Source: an uncultured Flavobacteriaceae bacterium
Lineage (GTDB): Bacteria > Bacteroidota > Bacteroidia > Flavobacteriales > Flavobacteriaceae
NCBI GenBank assembly: GCA_943787295.1
Contig: CALSLW010000002.1
Span: 124,001-188,000, forward strand
Reading direction: 5' to 3'
Length of the DNA: 64,000 nucleotides
Under the pieces are notes generated by a model. It saw only the letters and a list, made by a program, of their open reading frames with translations. It was not told the DNA's origin and made no database searches. The translations under genes and the position numbers were made by a program. Shown one piece after another: positions 56,385-64,000 of the stretch. The number at the start of each line of letters is the position of its first letter. Within the stretch, counting starts at the first letter, position 1.

Positions 56385-56837
56385 TTATAATTCAATAGCT
56401 TCTCCACCAGCAGCTTCAATCGCTGCTTTAGCAGTAGCAGTAAATTTATGAGCGCTAACTTTGATGGCAGCTTTTAACTCTCCACGACCTAAGATTTTAA
56501 CTAATTCGGTTTTACGTGCTAAACGTAATTCTACAATATTGTCAAATCCTAAGCTATCTTTGATTTTCTTTTCATCAACTAAAGCTTGTAAGGTATCAAG
56601 ATTAATTCCTTGGTAATCTTTACGGTTAATGTTTTTAAATCCAAATTTAGGCACACGACGTTGTAAAGGCATTTGTCCTCCTTCAAATCCTAATTTCTTA
56701 GAATATCCAGAACGAGACTTTGCTCCTTTGTGTCCACGTGCAGCGGTTCCACCTTTACCTGACCCTTGACCACGGCCAAGACGTTTTGCGTTTTTGTGGG
56801 TAGACCCTTCTGCTGGTTGTATATTACTTAAGTTCAT
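56385..56837 (-). CDS. rplO: 50S ribosomal protein L15
   Basis: Late-assembling large-subunit protein. 150 residues with the Gly/Lys-rich extended start (KRLGRGQGSGKGGTAARGHKG, KSRSGYSKKLGFEGGQMPL) and the C-terminal globular domain (VKILGRGELKAAIKVSAHKFTA). 9 bases after rpmD. Confidence 0.97.
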   Translation of the reverse strand: MNLSNIQPAEGSTHKNAKRLGRGQGSGKGGTAARGHKGAKSRSGYSKKLGFEGGQMPLQRRVPKFGFKNINRKDYQGINLDTLQALVDEKKIKDSLGFDNIVELRLARKTELVKILGRGELKAAIKVSAHKFTATAKAAIEAAGGEAIEL

Positions 56838-56846
56838 ATTATCAAT

Positions 56847-57026
56847 TTATGCTTCTGAAACAGAAACTAAATGTTCAACTTTCTTTATCATTCCTAGGAT
56901 GTTAGGAGTAGCCTCGTGGGTTACTTCTTTTCCAATTCCTCTTAAACCAAGGGCTTCAAGGGTACGCTTTTGATTTTGCAAACGCTTGATTCCGCTTTTG
57001 ATTTGTTTTACTTTCACTTTTGCCAT
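56847..57026 (-). CDS. rpmD: 50S ribosomal protein L30
   Basis: A 59-residue protein read in the gap between rpsE and rplO: MAKVKVKQIKSGIKRLQNQKR, then TLEALGLRGIGKEVTHEATP and a C-terminal NILGMIKKVEHLVSV. These are the landmarks of bacterial L30, and the position between rpsE and rplO is where rpmD always sits. 10 bases after rpsE. Confidence 0.96.
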   Translation of the reverse strand: MAKVKVKQIKSGIKRLQNQKRTLEALGLRGIGKEVTHEATPNILGMIKKVEHLVSVSEA

Positions 57027-57036
57027 GACTCGCTAA

Positions 57037-57561
57037 TTATCCGTTAAATACTTTGTCTAAAGAGATACCGCGTTGACGAGCAACCATCTCTGGGCTTCTC
57101 AATTGAAGTAAAGCATCGAAAGTTGCTTTCACTACATTGTGCGGATTAGAAGAACCTTGTGACTTTGAAAGCACATTGTGTACTCCTACTGCTTCTAGTA
57201 CGGCACGTACAGCACCACCTGCGATTACCCCTGTACCGGCAGATGCTGGCTTTAAGAATACGCGGGCACCACCATATTTACCTTTTTGTTCGTGTGGTAA
57301 GGTTCCGTTTTTAATTGGAATACGAACGAGATTTTTCTTGGCATCTTCTACGGCTTTAGAGATTGCTTCTGCAACTTCTTTTGATTTCCCTAGACCTTGA
57401 CCTACTACACCGTTCTCATCACCGACAACAACGATAGCAGAAAAACCAAATGCACGTCCTCCTTTTGTTACTTTAGTTACACGTTGAACTCCTACTAAGC
57501 GATCTTTTAATTCGAGACCTCCAGGTTTTACCAACTCTATGTTTTTATAATCTTGATACAT
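57037..57561 (-). CDS. rpsE: 30S ribosomal protein S5
   Basis: Small-subunit protein important for decoding accuracy and mRNA helicase activity. 174 residues: [46 protein letters not shown], then [24 protein letters not shown] and the ending RGISLDKVF. 9 bases after rplR. Confidence 0.97.
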   Translation of the reverse strand: MYQDYKNIELVKPGGLELKDRLVGVQRVTKVTKGGRAFGFSAIVVVGDENGVVGQGLGKSKEVAEAISKAVEDAKKNLVRIPIKNGTLPHEQKGKYGGARVFLKPASAGTGVIAGGAVRAVLEAVGVHNVLSKSQGSSNPHNVVKATFDALLQLRSPEMVARQRGISLDKVFNG

Positions 57562-57570
57562 AATCGCTTA

Positions 57571-57924
57571 TTAAAATTTTAAACCACCTTCGCGAGCACC
57601 ATCAGCTAGTGACTTTACTCTTCCGTGATACAAATAGCCACCGCGGTCAAATCTCACCACAGAAATTCCAGCAGCAACTGCTTTTTCTGCGACGCTTTTT
57701 CCAACAGCTGTAGCGGTTAATTGTTTATTCTCCTGAGTGTCTAGTCCTTTATCTCTTGATGAAGCTGCTACTAGTGTTTTACCAGTAGTGTCATCAATTA
57801 CTTGAGCATAGATCTCTTTGTTACTTCTAAAGACAGATAAGCGAGGTGCATTGGCAGTTCCCGATACGGTTTTGCGAATACGACGACGGATTCTTAGTCT
57901 TCTTTCTTCTTTACTTAATCCCAT
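57571..57924 (-). CDS. rplR: 50S ribosomal protein L18
   Basis: 5S rRNA-binding protein of the central protuberance. 117 residues: basic start ([27 protein letters not shown]), [19 protein letters not shown], and [25 protein letters not shown]. 11 bases after rplF. Confidence 0.97.
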   Translation of the reverse strand: MGLSKEERRLRIRRRIRKTVSGTANAPRLSVFRSNKEIYAQVIDDTTGKTLVAASSRDKGLDTQENKQLTATAVGKSVAEKAVAAGISVVRFDRGGYLYHGRVKSLADGAREGGLKF

Positions 57925-57935
57925 ATTTAAACTAC

Positions 57936-58478
57936 TTATGCAGATTTACCTGCTTTTCTTCTAATTTGTTCACCAACGAATTTAACTCCTTTTCCTTTGT
58001 AAGGTTCAGGCTTGCGGAAAGAGCGAATCTTAGCTGCCACGAATCCAACAAGTTGTTTGTCGTGAGAGCTTAATTTAATGATTGGATTCTTTCCTTTTTC
58101 AGATACAGTTTCCACTTTAACTTCTGGAGCGATGTCCAATAAGATATTGTGAGAAAATCCTAGCGCTAAGTCTAGTTTTTGACCTTGATTCGAAGCACGA
58201 TAACCTACCCCTACTAATTCTAATTCTTTGGTGAAACCTTTGCTTACACCTTCGATCATATTAGCTAAAAGCGCGCGGTACAAACCGTGTTTAGATTTGT
58301 GCTCTTTTGAATTTGATTCTCTTGTGACTGAGATGATTCCTTCGTTATTTTCGAAAGACACCCCGTCATACGGTTGTTCTAGTTCACCTAGTTTTCCTTT
58401 TACGATAACTTTATCGGCCTGGATGTCAACTGTGACACCTTCAGGGATCGCTACAGGATTATTACCAACTCTAGACAT
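57936..58478 (-). CDS. rplF: 50S ribosomal protein L6
   Basis: Large-subunit protein near the factor-binding site. 180 residues, two related domains: [17 protein letters not shown] and [23 protein letters not shown], ending with the signature [23 protein letters not shown]. 18 bases after rpsH. Confidence 0.97.
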   Translation of the reverse strand: MSRVGNNPVAIPEGVTVDIQADKVIVKGKLGELEQPYDGVSFENNEGIISVTRESNSKEHKSKHGLYRALLANMIEGVSKGFTKELELVGVGYRASNQGQKLDLALGFSHNILLDIAPEVKVETVSEKGKNPIIKLSSHDKQLVGFVAAKIRSFRKPEPYKGKGVKFVGEQIRRKAGKSA

Positions 58479-58496
58479 TTCTTTTTATTTAATTGT

Positions 58497-58898
58497 TTAA
58501 TAAACGTAACACAATACTTCACCACCCACGTTGTCACGCTGTGCTTGTTTCCCAGTCATTACACCTTTTGAGGTAGAAACGATAGAGATCCCTAAACCAT
58601 TTAAAATTCTTGGGATTTCAGTAGAACCAGCATACTTGCGTAAACCAGGTGTAGAGATACGTTGAATTTTGTTAATGATCGGCGCTTTAGTTGCTGGATC
58701 GTATTTTAATGCGATCTTGATGCTCCCTTGCTTGTTGTCTGTATCTTCAAACTTGTAGCTAAGGATGTATCCTTGATCGAATAATATTTTTGTAATTTCT
58801 TTTTTCAAATTAGAAGCGGGGATGCTTACAACGCGATGGCCTGCGGAGTTTGCATTACGGATTCTAGTAAGATAATCTGCTAATGGATCTGTGTACAT
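58497..58898 (-). CDS. rpsH: 30S ribosomal protein S8
   Basis: Binds 16S helix 21; in E. coli it represses the spc operon, though no such leader was identified here. 133 residues: DPLADYLTRIRNANSAGHRVV, RISTPGLRKYAG, and ISIVSTSKGVMTGKQAQRDNVGGEVLCYVY. 15 bases after rpsN. Confidence 0.97.
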   Translation of the reverse strand: MYTDPLADYLTRIRNANSAGHRVVSIPASNLKKEITKILFDQGYILSYKFEDTDNKQGSIKIALKYDPATKAPIINKIQRISTPGLRKYAGSTEIPRILNGLGISIVSTSKGVMTGKQAQRDNVGGEVLCYVY

Positions 58899-58913
58899 AA
58901 TTCTTTTTTTAGA

Positions 58914-59183
58914 TTACCAGCTTGCTTTAGTTACACCAGGAATTAATCCTTTGTTGGCCATTTCTCTAAAGGTTACCCTTGAAATACCAAATTGACGCAT
59001 ATATCCTTTTGGACGACCCGTTAATTTACAACGGTTGTGCATACGGATAGGCGAGGCATTTTTAGGAAGCTTTTGCAATGCTTCATAATCACCAGCTTCT
59101 TTTAATGCTTTGCGTTTTTCAGCATATTTAGCGACTGTTTTTGCACGTTTTACTTCGCGTGCTTTCATTGATTCTTTTGCCAT
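58914..59183 (-). CDS. rpsN: 30S ribosomal protein S14, zinc-free form
   Basis: Head protein of the small subunit. 89 residues: [60 protein letters not shown] and the ending KASW. The long type, with one Cys and no C-x-x-C pairs, so it does not bind zinc. 1 base after rplE. Confidence 0.97.
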   Translation of the reverse strand: MAKESMKAREVKRAKTVAKYAEKRKALKEAGDYEALQKLPKNASPIRMHNRCKLTGRPKGYMRQFGISRVTFREMANKGLIPGVTKASW

Positions 59184-59184
59184 C

Positions 59185-59736
59185 TTAGTTCTTTTTAAAA
59201 GGTAAACCTAATTGTGTTAATAATGACTTTGCTTCTTTGTCTGTTGGTGCTGAAGTCACAAAAGTGATATCCATACCCGCGATCTTGTTTACTTTATCAA
59301 TATCAATTTCTGGGAAAATGATTTGCTCAGTAATACCAAGGGTGTAGTTTCCACGCCCGTCAAAACCATTTGCTTTGACACCTTGAAAATCACGTACTCG
59401 AGGTAAAGCAACTGTTACTAAACGGTCAAGGAATTCATACATGCGCTCCCCACGAAGGGTTACTTTAGCACCAATAGGCATTCCTTTACGCAGCTTAAAT
59501 GAAGCAACATCTTTCTTAGAGATAGTCGCCACAGCTTTTTGACCCGTAATGGCCGTTAATTCGTCAACTGCGTGATCGATTAATTTCTTGTCTGCAACGG
59601 CAGCTCCAACTCCACGGCTAAGAACGATTTTCTTTAGCACAGGGACTTGCATAACGTTTGAATAGCTAAACTCTTCTTTTAGAGTGCTAACGATTCTGTC
59701 GTTGAATTCTTGTTTTAGTCTAGGTGTATAACTCAT
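59185..59736 (-). CDS. rplE: 50S ribosomal protein L5
   Basis: 5S rRNA and P-site tRNA contacting protein. 183 residues from the ATG at 59736 ([11 protein letters not shown]). A GTG one codon earlier at 59739 overlaps the rplX stop and is less likely. Family stretches: [64 protein letters not shown] and ending [12 protein letters not shown]. Confidence 0.96.
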   Translation of the reverse strand: MSYTPRLKQEFNDRIVSTLKEEFSYSNVMQVPVLKKIVLSRGVGAAVADKKLIDHAVDELTAITGQKAVATISKKDVASFKLRKGMPIGAKVTLRGERMYEFLDRLVTVALPRVRDFQGVKANGFDGRGNYTLGITEQIIFPEIDIDKVNKIAGMDITFVTSAPTDKEAKSLLTQLGLPFKKN

Positions 59737-59738
59737 CA

Positions 59739-60050
59739 CTAAATAACTTCATTTGATTTCTTCGCGAATCTTACTTTTTTATCCCCTTCCATACGGTAAC
59801 CTACACGAGTAGTTTGACCTTCTGCAGTGAGCAAAGATAAGTTCGAAATTTGAATAGGTGCTTCTTTTTCTTGAATACCTCCTTGTGGGTTCTGCGCGCT
59901 AGGTTTAGCGTGCTTTTTGACAAGGTTTACCCCTTCGACAATCGCTTTGTTGTCTTCTCGAAGTACTTGTCTCACTTCACCTTCTGCACCTTTGTGTGCT
60001 CCAGCGATGACACGAACCTTATCTCCTGTTTTGATTTTTAATTTTCCCAT
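59739..60050 (-). CDS. rplX: 50S ribosomal protein L24
   Basis: Assembly-initiating protein with a KOW motif: [24 protein letters not shown], then [22 protein letters not shown] and IQISNLSL. 103 residues, usual length. 9 bases after rplN. Confidence 0.97.
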   Translation of the reverse strand: MGKLKIKTGDKVRVIAGAHKGAEGEVRQVLREDNKAIVEGVNLVKKHAKPSAQNPQGGIQEKEAPIQISNLSLLTAEGQTTRVGYRMEGDKKVRFAKKSNEVI

Positions 60051-60059
60051 GCCTATAGC

Positions 60060-60428
60060 TTAAAGCACCTCTGGTGCTAATGATACAATTTTCATGAACT
60101 GTTTGTCTCTTAACTCACGAGCAACTGGACCGAAAACACGGGTTCCTAGCATTTCGCCAGTGGCATTTAACAACACACAAGCATTGTCATCAAAACGGAT
60201 ATAAGATCCATCTGGTCGACGTACTTCTTTAGTTGTTCTCACCACTACTGCGGTAGAGACTTGTCCTTTTTTGGCTGTCCCAGAGGGAGAAGCTTCTTTT
60301 ACAGTAACTACAATCTTGTCCCCTACAGAAGCATAACGTCTTTTTGTTCCTCCTAATACACGAATAGTAAGGACTTCTTTGGCGCCGGTGTTATCGGCTA
60401 CGCGTAATCTTGATTCTTGTTGTAACAT
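60060..60428 (-). CDS. rplN: 50S ribosomal protein L14
   Basis: Subunit-interface protein contacting 16S rRNA. 122 residues: [76 protein letters not shown]. 2 bases after rpsQ. Confidence 0.98.
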   Translation of the reverse strand: MLQQESRLRVADNTGAKEVLTIRVLGGTKRRYASVGDKIVVTVKEASPSGTAKKGQVSTAVVVRTTKEVRRPDGSYIRFDDNACVLLNATGEMLGTRVFGPVARELRDKQFMKIVSLAPEVL

Positions 60429-60430
60429 GA

Positions 60431-60688
60431 TTATTTAGCTCTTTCAATGATTTCTACTAATCTCCAGCACTTTGATTTACTCATCGGGCGGGTTTCCATG
60501 ATCTTTACTGTGTCTCCGATATTGCAATCGTTAGTGTTATCATGGGCAACATATTTCTTAGTTTTCAAAACGAATTTCCCGTACATAGGGTGTTTTACGC
60601 GTTTCACCTCTGATACAACGATAGACTTGTCCATCTTGTTACTGGTTACTACACCGATTCGTTCTTTTCTTAAATTTCTACTTTCCAT
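60431..60688 (-). CDS. rpsQ: 30S ribosomal protein S17
   Basis: Early-binding small-subunit protein with an OB fold. 85 residues: [70 protein letters not shown]. 3 bases after rpmC. Confidence 0.97.
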   Translation of the reverse strand: MESRNLRKERIGVVTSNKMDKSIVVSEVKRVKHPMYGKFVLKTKKYVAHDNTNDCNIGDTVKIMETRPMSKSKCWRLVEIIERAK

Positions 60689-60691
60689 ATT

Positions 60692-60886
60692 CTACGCTTC
60701 TTGTTGTCTTTGCGTGATTGCTGTATGCAAACGAGCGACTGTTTTACGTGCACTTCTAATCTGCAATGGATTTTCAAGAGGAGTAATTGTGTGTGCCATG
60801 TTCAGCTCTGTAAGTTGTTTCTGGAACTCAGCTAATTTATCCTGAAGATCTGCTAGCGAAAGATTATTAATTTCTGATTGTTTCAT
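60692..60886 (-). CDS. rpmC: 50S ribosomal protein L29
   Basis: Small helical protein at the tunnel exit, part of the SRP docking area. 64 residues: MKQSEINNLSLADLQDKLAEFQKQL, LNMAHTITPLENPLQIRSARKTVARLHTAI. 13 bases after rplP. Confidence 0.96.
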   Translation of the reverse strand: MKQSEINNLSLADLQDKLAEFQKQLTELNMAHTITPLENPLQIRSARKTVARLHTAITQRQQEA

Positions 60887-60899
60887 AGTTCTTGATCAA

Positions 60900-61319
60900 T
60901 TATGCTTGAAAATCTCGCGCAATAATAAATTTAGTTCTTACGGGAAGCTTTTGAGCAGCAAGACGTAATGCTTCTTTAGCGACCTCCATGGGTACGCCAG
61001 AGATTTCAAATAAAATACGTCCAGGCTTCACAACAGCCACAAAATATTCTGGAGCTCCTTTTCCTTTCCCCATACGTACCTCAAGAGGCTTCTTTGTGAT
61101 GGGCTTGTCTGGGAAAATTTTAATCCATAATTGTCCTTCCCTTTTCATGTAACGAGTCGCTGCAATACGAGCTGCTTCGATTTGACGAGAAGTGATGAAT
61201 TTAGAATCCAAGGCTTTGATACCAAACATTCCGTTAGAAAGTTGGTGTCCACGCATAGAATTGCCTTTCATACGGCCTTTCTGCGCTTTGCGGAATTTAG
61301 TTCTTTTAGGTTGTAACAT
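60900..61319 (-). CDS. rplP: 50S ribosomal protein L16
   Basis: Late assembly protein near the A site. 139 residues: [83 protein letters not shown]. 13 bases after rpsC. Confidence 0.98.
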   Translation of the reverse strand: MLQPKRTKFRKAQKGRMKGNSMRGHQLSNGMFGIKALDSKFITSRQIEAARIAATRYMKREGQLWIKIFPDKPITKKPLEVRMGKGKGAPEYFVAVVKPGRILFEISGVPMEVAKEALRLAAQKLPVRTKFIIARDFQA

Positions 61320-61332
61320 ATTTCCTACCTAT

Positions 61333-62046
61333 TTATTTACGACGTCTTTGACGTTGATTGTTATTCTTTCCTCCGTTGTTGGTCTTCTTAGTCATTCCTA
61401 CTAAAGGAGATAACTCACGCTTACCATACACTTCACCTTTCATGATCCATACCTTGATACCAAGACGACCATAAGTGGTGTGTGCTTCTACTAAAGCGTA
61501 ATCGATATCTGCTCTAAAAGTAGATAGTGGAATACGTCCTTCTTTGTACGATTCAGAACGTGCCATTTCAGCACCGTTTAAACGACCAGAGATTTGGATT
61601 TTGATTCCTTCAGAGTTCATACGCATTGCCGCAGCAATGGCCATTTTGATGGCACGACGATAAGAAATACGACCTTCGATTTGACGTGCGATAGAAGCTC
61701 CTACTAAGCGAGCGTCTAATTCTGGACGTTTAATTTCAAAGATGTTGATTTGTACTTCTTTCTCTGTGATTTGCTTTAACTCTTCTTTTAACTTATCTAC
61801 TTCTTGACCAGCTTTACCAATAATGATTCCTGGACGAGCAGTAGTAATAGTTACTGTGATGAGTTTAAGTGTACGTTCGATGATTACATTTGAAACACTA
61901 GCTTTAGCTAAACGTGCGTGAATGTATTTTCTGATTTTATCGTCTTCAGCGATTTTGTCACCATAGTCGTTTCCTCCATACCAGTTGGAGTCCCATCCTC
62001 TAATGATGCCTAAGCGATTTCCGATTGGGTTGGTTTTCTGTCCCAT
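61333..62046 (-). CDS. rpsC: 30S ribosomal protein S3
   Basis: mRNA-entry protein with a KH domain. 237 residues: [46 protein letters not shown] (KH GxxG region), [21 protein letters not shown], and [22 protein letters not shown] Lys/Asn/Gln-rich tail follows. 1 base after rplV. Confidence 0.98.
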   Translation of the reverse strand: MGQKTNPIGNRLGIIRGWDSNWYGGNDYGDKIAEDDKIRKYIHARLAKASVSNVIIERTLKLITVTITTARPGIIIGKAGQEVDKLKEELKQITEKEVQINIFEIKRPELDARLVGASIARQIEGRISYRRAIKMAIAAAMRMNSEGIKIQISGRLNGAEMARSESYKEGRIPLSTFRADIDYALVEAHTTYGRLGIKVWIMKGEVYGKRELSPLVGMTKKTNNGGKNNNQRQRRRK

Positions 62047-62047
62047 A

Positions 62048-62452
62048 TTAACTTTCTATAGTGTTAGATCCAAGAACAAGAGTAACGTGGTTAGAGCGTT
62101 TGCGAATGCGGTGAGCACGACCCTGTGGAGCAGGACGTAAACGCTTTAACATGTTTCCACTGTCTACGCGGATTTCTTTTACAAATAATGCTGCGTTTTC
62201 GATATCAGCATCTTCATTTTTAGCTTGCCAGTTGGCTAAAGCAGATAACAATAGTTTTTCTAAACGACGTGAAGCTTCTTTTGGACTAAACTTCAAGATC
62301 GCTAAGGCTTTATTGACATCCTCTCCACGCACTTGGTCAGCGACCAAACGCATTTTACGAGGAGACGTTGGGCAATTGTTCAGCTTAGCAAAAGCAAGCG
62401 ATTTTTTCGCTTCTTTTATGGCTTGTGCGGATTGTCTTTTACGATTTCCCAT
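62048..62452 (-). CDS. rplV: 50S ribosomal protein L22
   Basis: Lines the exit tunnel; site of some macrolide-resistance changes. 134 residues: [44 protein letters not shown], and [22 protein letters not shown]. No obvious deletion in the tunnel loop. 5 bases after rpsS. Confidence 0.97.
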   Translation of the reverse strand: MGNRKRQSAQAIKEAKKSLAFAKLNNCPTSPRKMRLVADQVRGEDVNKALAILKFSPKEASRRLEKLLLSALANWQAKNEDADIENAALFVKEIRVDSGNMLKRLRPAPQGRAHRIRKRSNHVTLVLGSNTIES

Positions 62453-62457
62453 GTCTA

Positions 62458-62736
62458 TTATTTTTTGCCTTTATTTTTTGCACCAGCGTGACCACGGAAT
62501 GATCTAGTTGGTGAAAATTCGCCTAATTTATGTCCTACCATATTCTCTGTTACATATACAGGGATAAATTGTCTCCCGTTATGAACACCGATGGTTTGCC
62601 CTACAAAATCAGGGGTAATTAACGAAGCTCGAGACCAAGTCTTAATAACTGATTTCTTGCCGGATTCCACATTGGCCATAACCTTTTTCTCAAGGCTGTG
62701 GTGTACAAAGGGTCCTTTTTTTAATGAACGTGCCAT
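62458..62736 (-). CDS. rpsS: 30S ribosomal protein S19
   Basis: Head protein that pairs with S13. 92 residues: [74 protein letters not shown]. 6 bases after rplB. Confidence 0.98.
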   Translation of the reverse strand: MARSLKKGPFVHHSLEKKVMANVESGKKSVIKTWSRASLITPDFVGQTIGVHNGRQFIPVYVTENMVGHKLGEFSPTRSFRGHAGAKNKGKK

Positions 62737-62742
62737 AGTTGC

Positions 62743-63567
62743 TTATTTTTTTCTACGTTCGATAATGAATTTACTACTCGCTTTGGTCTTAGAACGTGTT
62801 CTATATCCTTTAGCTGGTACACCGTTACGGTTACGTGGGTGACCTCCAGAGGCGCGACCTTCACCACCACCCATTGGGTGATCGACTGGGTTCATCGCTA
62901 CTGGTCTTGTTCTTGGACGACGACCTAACCAACGTGAGCGACCTGCTTTTCCAGAAACCAATAATTGGTGATCTGAATTAGAGATGGCCCCAATCGTTGC
63001 TAAACAAGTAACAAGGATCATACGGGTTTCTCCTGAAGGTAATTTCACTGTGGCATATTTCCCATCACGTGCCATTAACTGAGCAAAAGCTCCTGCACTA
63101 CGTGCAATGTTGGCGCCGCGACCGGGGTGCAACTCAATACAAGAAATGATCGTTCCTAACGGGATCGCACTTAAAGGAAGTGTGTTCCCTACTTCTGGAG
63201 CAACATTCGCTCCAGAAACAACAGCTTGACCAACCTGCAATCCATTCTGCGCAATGATGTAACGCTTTTCGCCATCAGTATACTCTACTAAGGCGATGAA
63301 TGCGGTTCTGTTAGGATCGTATTCAATTGTTTTTACTTCTGCTGTGACATCAAACTTATTACGTTTGAAGTCAACTAAACGATACCTTTTCTTATGTCCA
63401 CCACCAATATGGCGCATGGTCATCTTCCCGGTATTGTTTCTTCCTCCTCTACGCTTCTTCGGAGCCAAAAGGCTTTTTTCCGGCTTATCAGTAGTAATTG
63501 CGTCAAATCCATTTACTACTCTAAAACGCTGCGCTGGAGATATCGGTTTTAATTTTCTAACTGACAT
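62743..63567 (-). CDS. rplB: 50S ribosomal protein L2
   Basis: Core large-subunit protein near the peptidyl-transferase centre. 274 residues: [47 protein letters not shown], and the highly conserved [22 protein letters not shown] with the functionally important His. 9 bases after rplW. Confidence 0.98.
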   Translation of the reverse strand: MSVRKLKPISPAQRFRVVNGFDAITTDKPEKSLLAPKKRRGGRNNTGKMTMRHIGGGHKKRYRLVDFKRNKFDVTAEVKTIEYDPNRTAFIALVEYTDGEKRYIIAQNGLQVGQAVVSGANVAPEVGNTLPLSAIPLGTIISCIELHPGRGANIARSAGAFAQLMARDGKYATVKLPSGETRMILVTCLATIGAISNSDHQLLVSGKAGRSRWLGRRPRTRPVAMNPVDHPMGGGEGRASGGHPRNRNGVPAKGYRTRSKTKASSKFIIERRKK

Positions 63568-63576
63568 GTGACGCTA

Positions 63577-63867
63577 TTAAAGATTATTATAAAAATCTAT
63601 CGCATCTCCTTCGGCTACATCAACGATGGCCTTTTTGATACGATTTGTTTTTCCACGTTGCAATCCGGTTTTTGTGTAACGTGTTTTACGTTCCGGACCG
63701 TAGTTCTGAGTTCTTACTTTATCAACAGTAACTCCATAAGCAGTTTCCACTGCTTTTTTGATCTCTACTTTGTTTGCAGTAGTGTCAACCAAGAACGTAT
63801 AGCGATTATTCATCTCGCTATCGGCAGTGGCTTTTTCCGTAATGATGGGTTTTATCAAAATACTCAT
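63577..63867 (-). CDS. rplW: 50S ribosomal protein L23
   Basis: Tunnel-exit protein and trigger-factor/SRP docking site. 96 residues: ILIKPIITEKATADSEMNN, YTFLVDTTANKVEIKKAVETAYGVTVDKVRT, KKAIVDVAEGDAIDFY. 4 bases after rplD. Confidence 0.97.
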   Translation of the reverse strand: MSILIKPIITEKATADSEMNNRYTFLVDTTANKVEIKKAVETAYGVTVDKVRTQNYGPERKTRYTKTGLQRGKTNRIKKAIVDVAEGDAIDFYNNL

Positions 63868-63871
63868 AACA

Positions 63872-64000
63872 CTATGCTTTATTCAAAATAGTTTCTAAAT
63901 CGGCGATTGAAGACTCACTAATGACGATGCTTCCTGCATTGACAATTTTGTAAGTATTTAATTCTGAAGTGGTTATGGCTTCTGAATTCTTTAAATTGCG
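63872..64000 (-). CDS. rplD: 50S ribosomal protein L4, C-terminal part (5' end outside window)
   Basis: The last 42 codons of L4, open to the window edge: RNLKNSEAITTSELNTYKIV, then NAGSIVISESSIADLETILNKA and TAG. The pattern of an N-A dipeptide followed by a short beta strand and helix (ivvSesai..le.iL) is the usual L4 ending. Position directly upstream of rplW agrees with the S10 operon order. rpsJ and rplC are expected beyond the window. Confidence 0.93.
   Translation of the reverse strand, partial: RNLKNSEAITTSELNTYKIVNAGSIVISESSIADLETILNKA

Noticed and set aside
59737-59739. GTG at 59739 as start of rplE
   Set aside because: It overlaps the rplX stop; the ATG three bases later gives the usual L5 start MSYTPRL.

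Overview
The window reads as a chromosome segment of a marine member of the Flavobacteriaceae (Bacteroidota). The evidence is a proteorhodopsin/blh pair, a PorP/SprF protein next to a giant gliding-motility adhesin with a type IX secretion C-terminus, a low-GC chromosome, promoters carrying the Bacteroidota TAnnTTTG box, and a zinc-free set of S14 and L36 ribosomal proteins. I cannot name the genus.

Layout. Bases 1-3142 hold fatty-acid catabolism: the end of an acyl-CoA synthetase, a MarR regulator behind a striking double palindrome, and an acyl-CoA dehydrogenase. Next come a secreted M28 peptidase and a tiny secreted peptide. Bases 4803-33232 (minus strand) are a surface-adhesin locus. A PorP/SprF-type protein sits directly downstream of an SprB-like gene that is broken here into four reading frames. 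The breaks can be repaired by removing or adding a few bases, giving one protein of about 9,130 residues made of dozens of Ig-like modules, with five almost identical 864-bp repeats near 19.5-23.8 kb.

Bases 33.3-42.2 kb are compact housekeeping genes with several tail-to-tail overlaps: a cysteine/cystathionine synthase, a LolE-like permease, a NamZ-like muramidase, a YkgJ cysteine-cluster protein, a methyltransferase, QueE, a VOC protein, a membrane protein of unknown function, FolD and Ffh. Bases 42.2-44.0 kb carry the retinal-forming enzyme Blh and a green-type DTE proteorhodopsin, transcribed away from each other. Then come ArgS, a conserved hypothetical protein, an NAD(P)-binding SDR protein and citrate synthase.

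From 64.0 kb down to 51.7 kb runs the S10-spc-alpha ribosomal operon on the minus strand (rplD to rplQ, including secY, infA and rpoA). It ends in a strong terminator, followed by carA, eno and gltA. Two genes too short for a 60-residue cut-off (rpmD, rpmJ) and one small secreted peptide were found by reading between genes. No tRNA, rRNA, CRISPR array, IS element or prophage was seen. The most notable features are the giant adhesin with its clustered single-base insertions and hybrid repeat junctions, the recurring non-Ig module inside it, and the MarR double palindrome.
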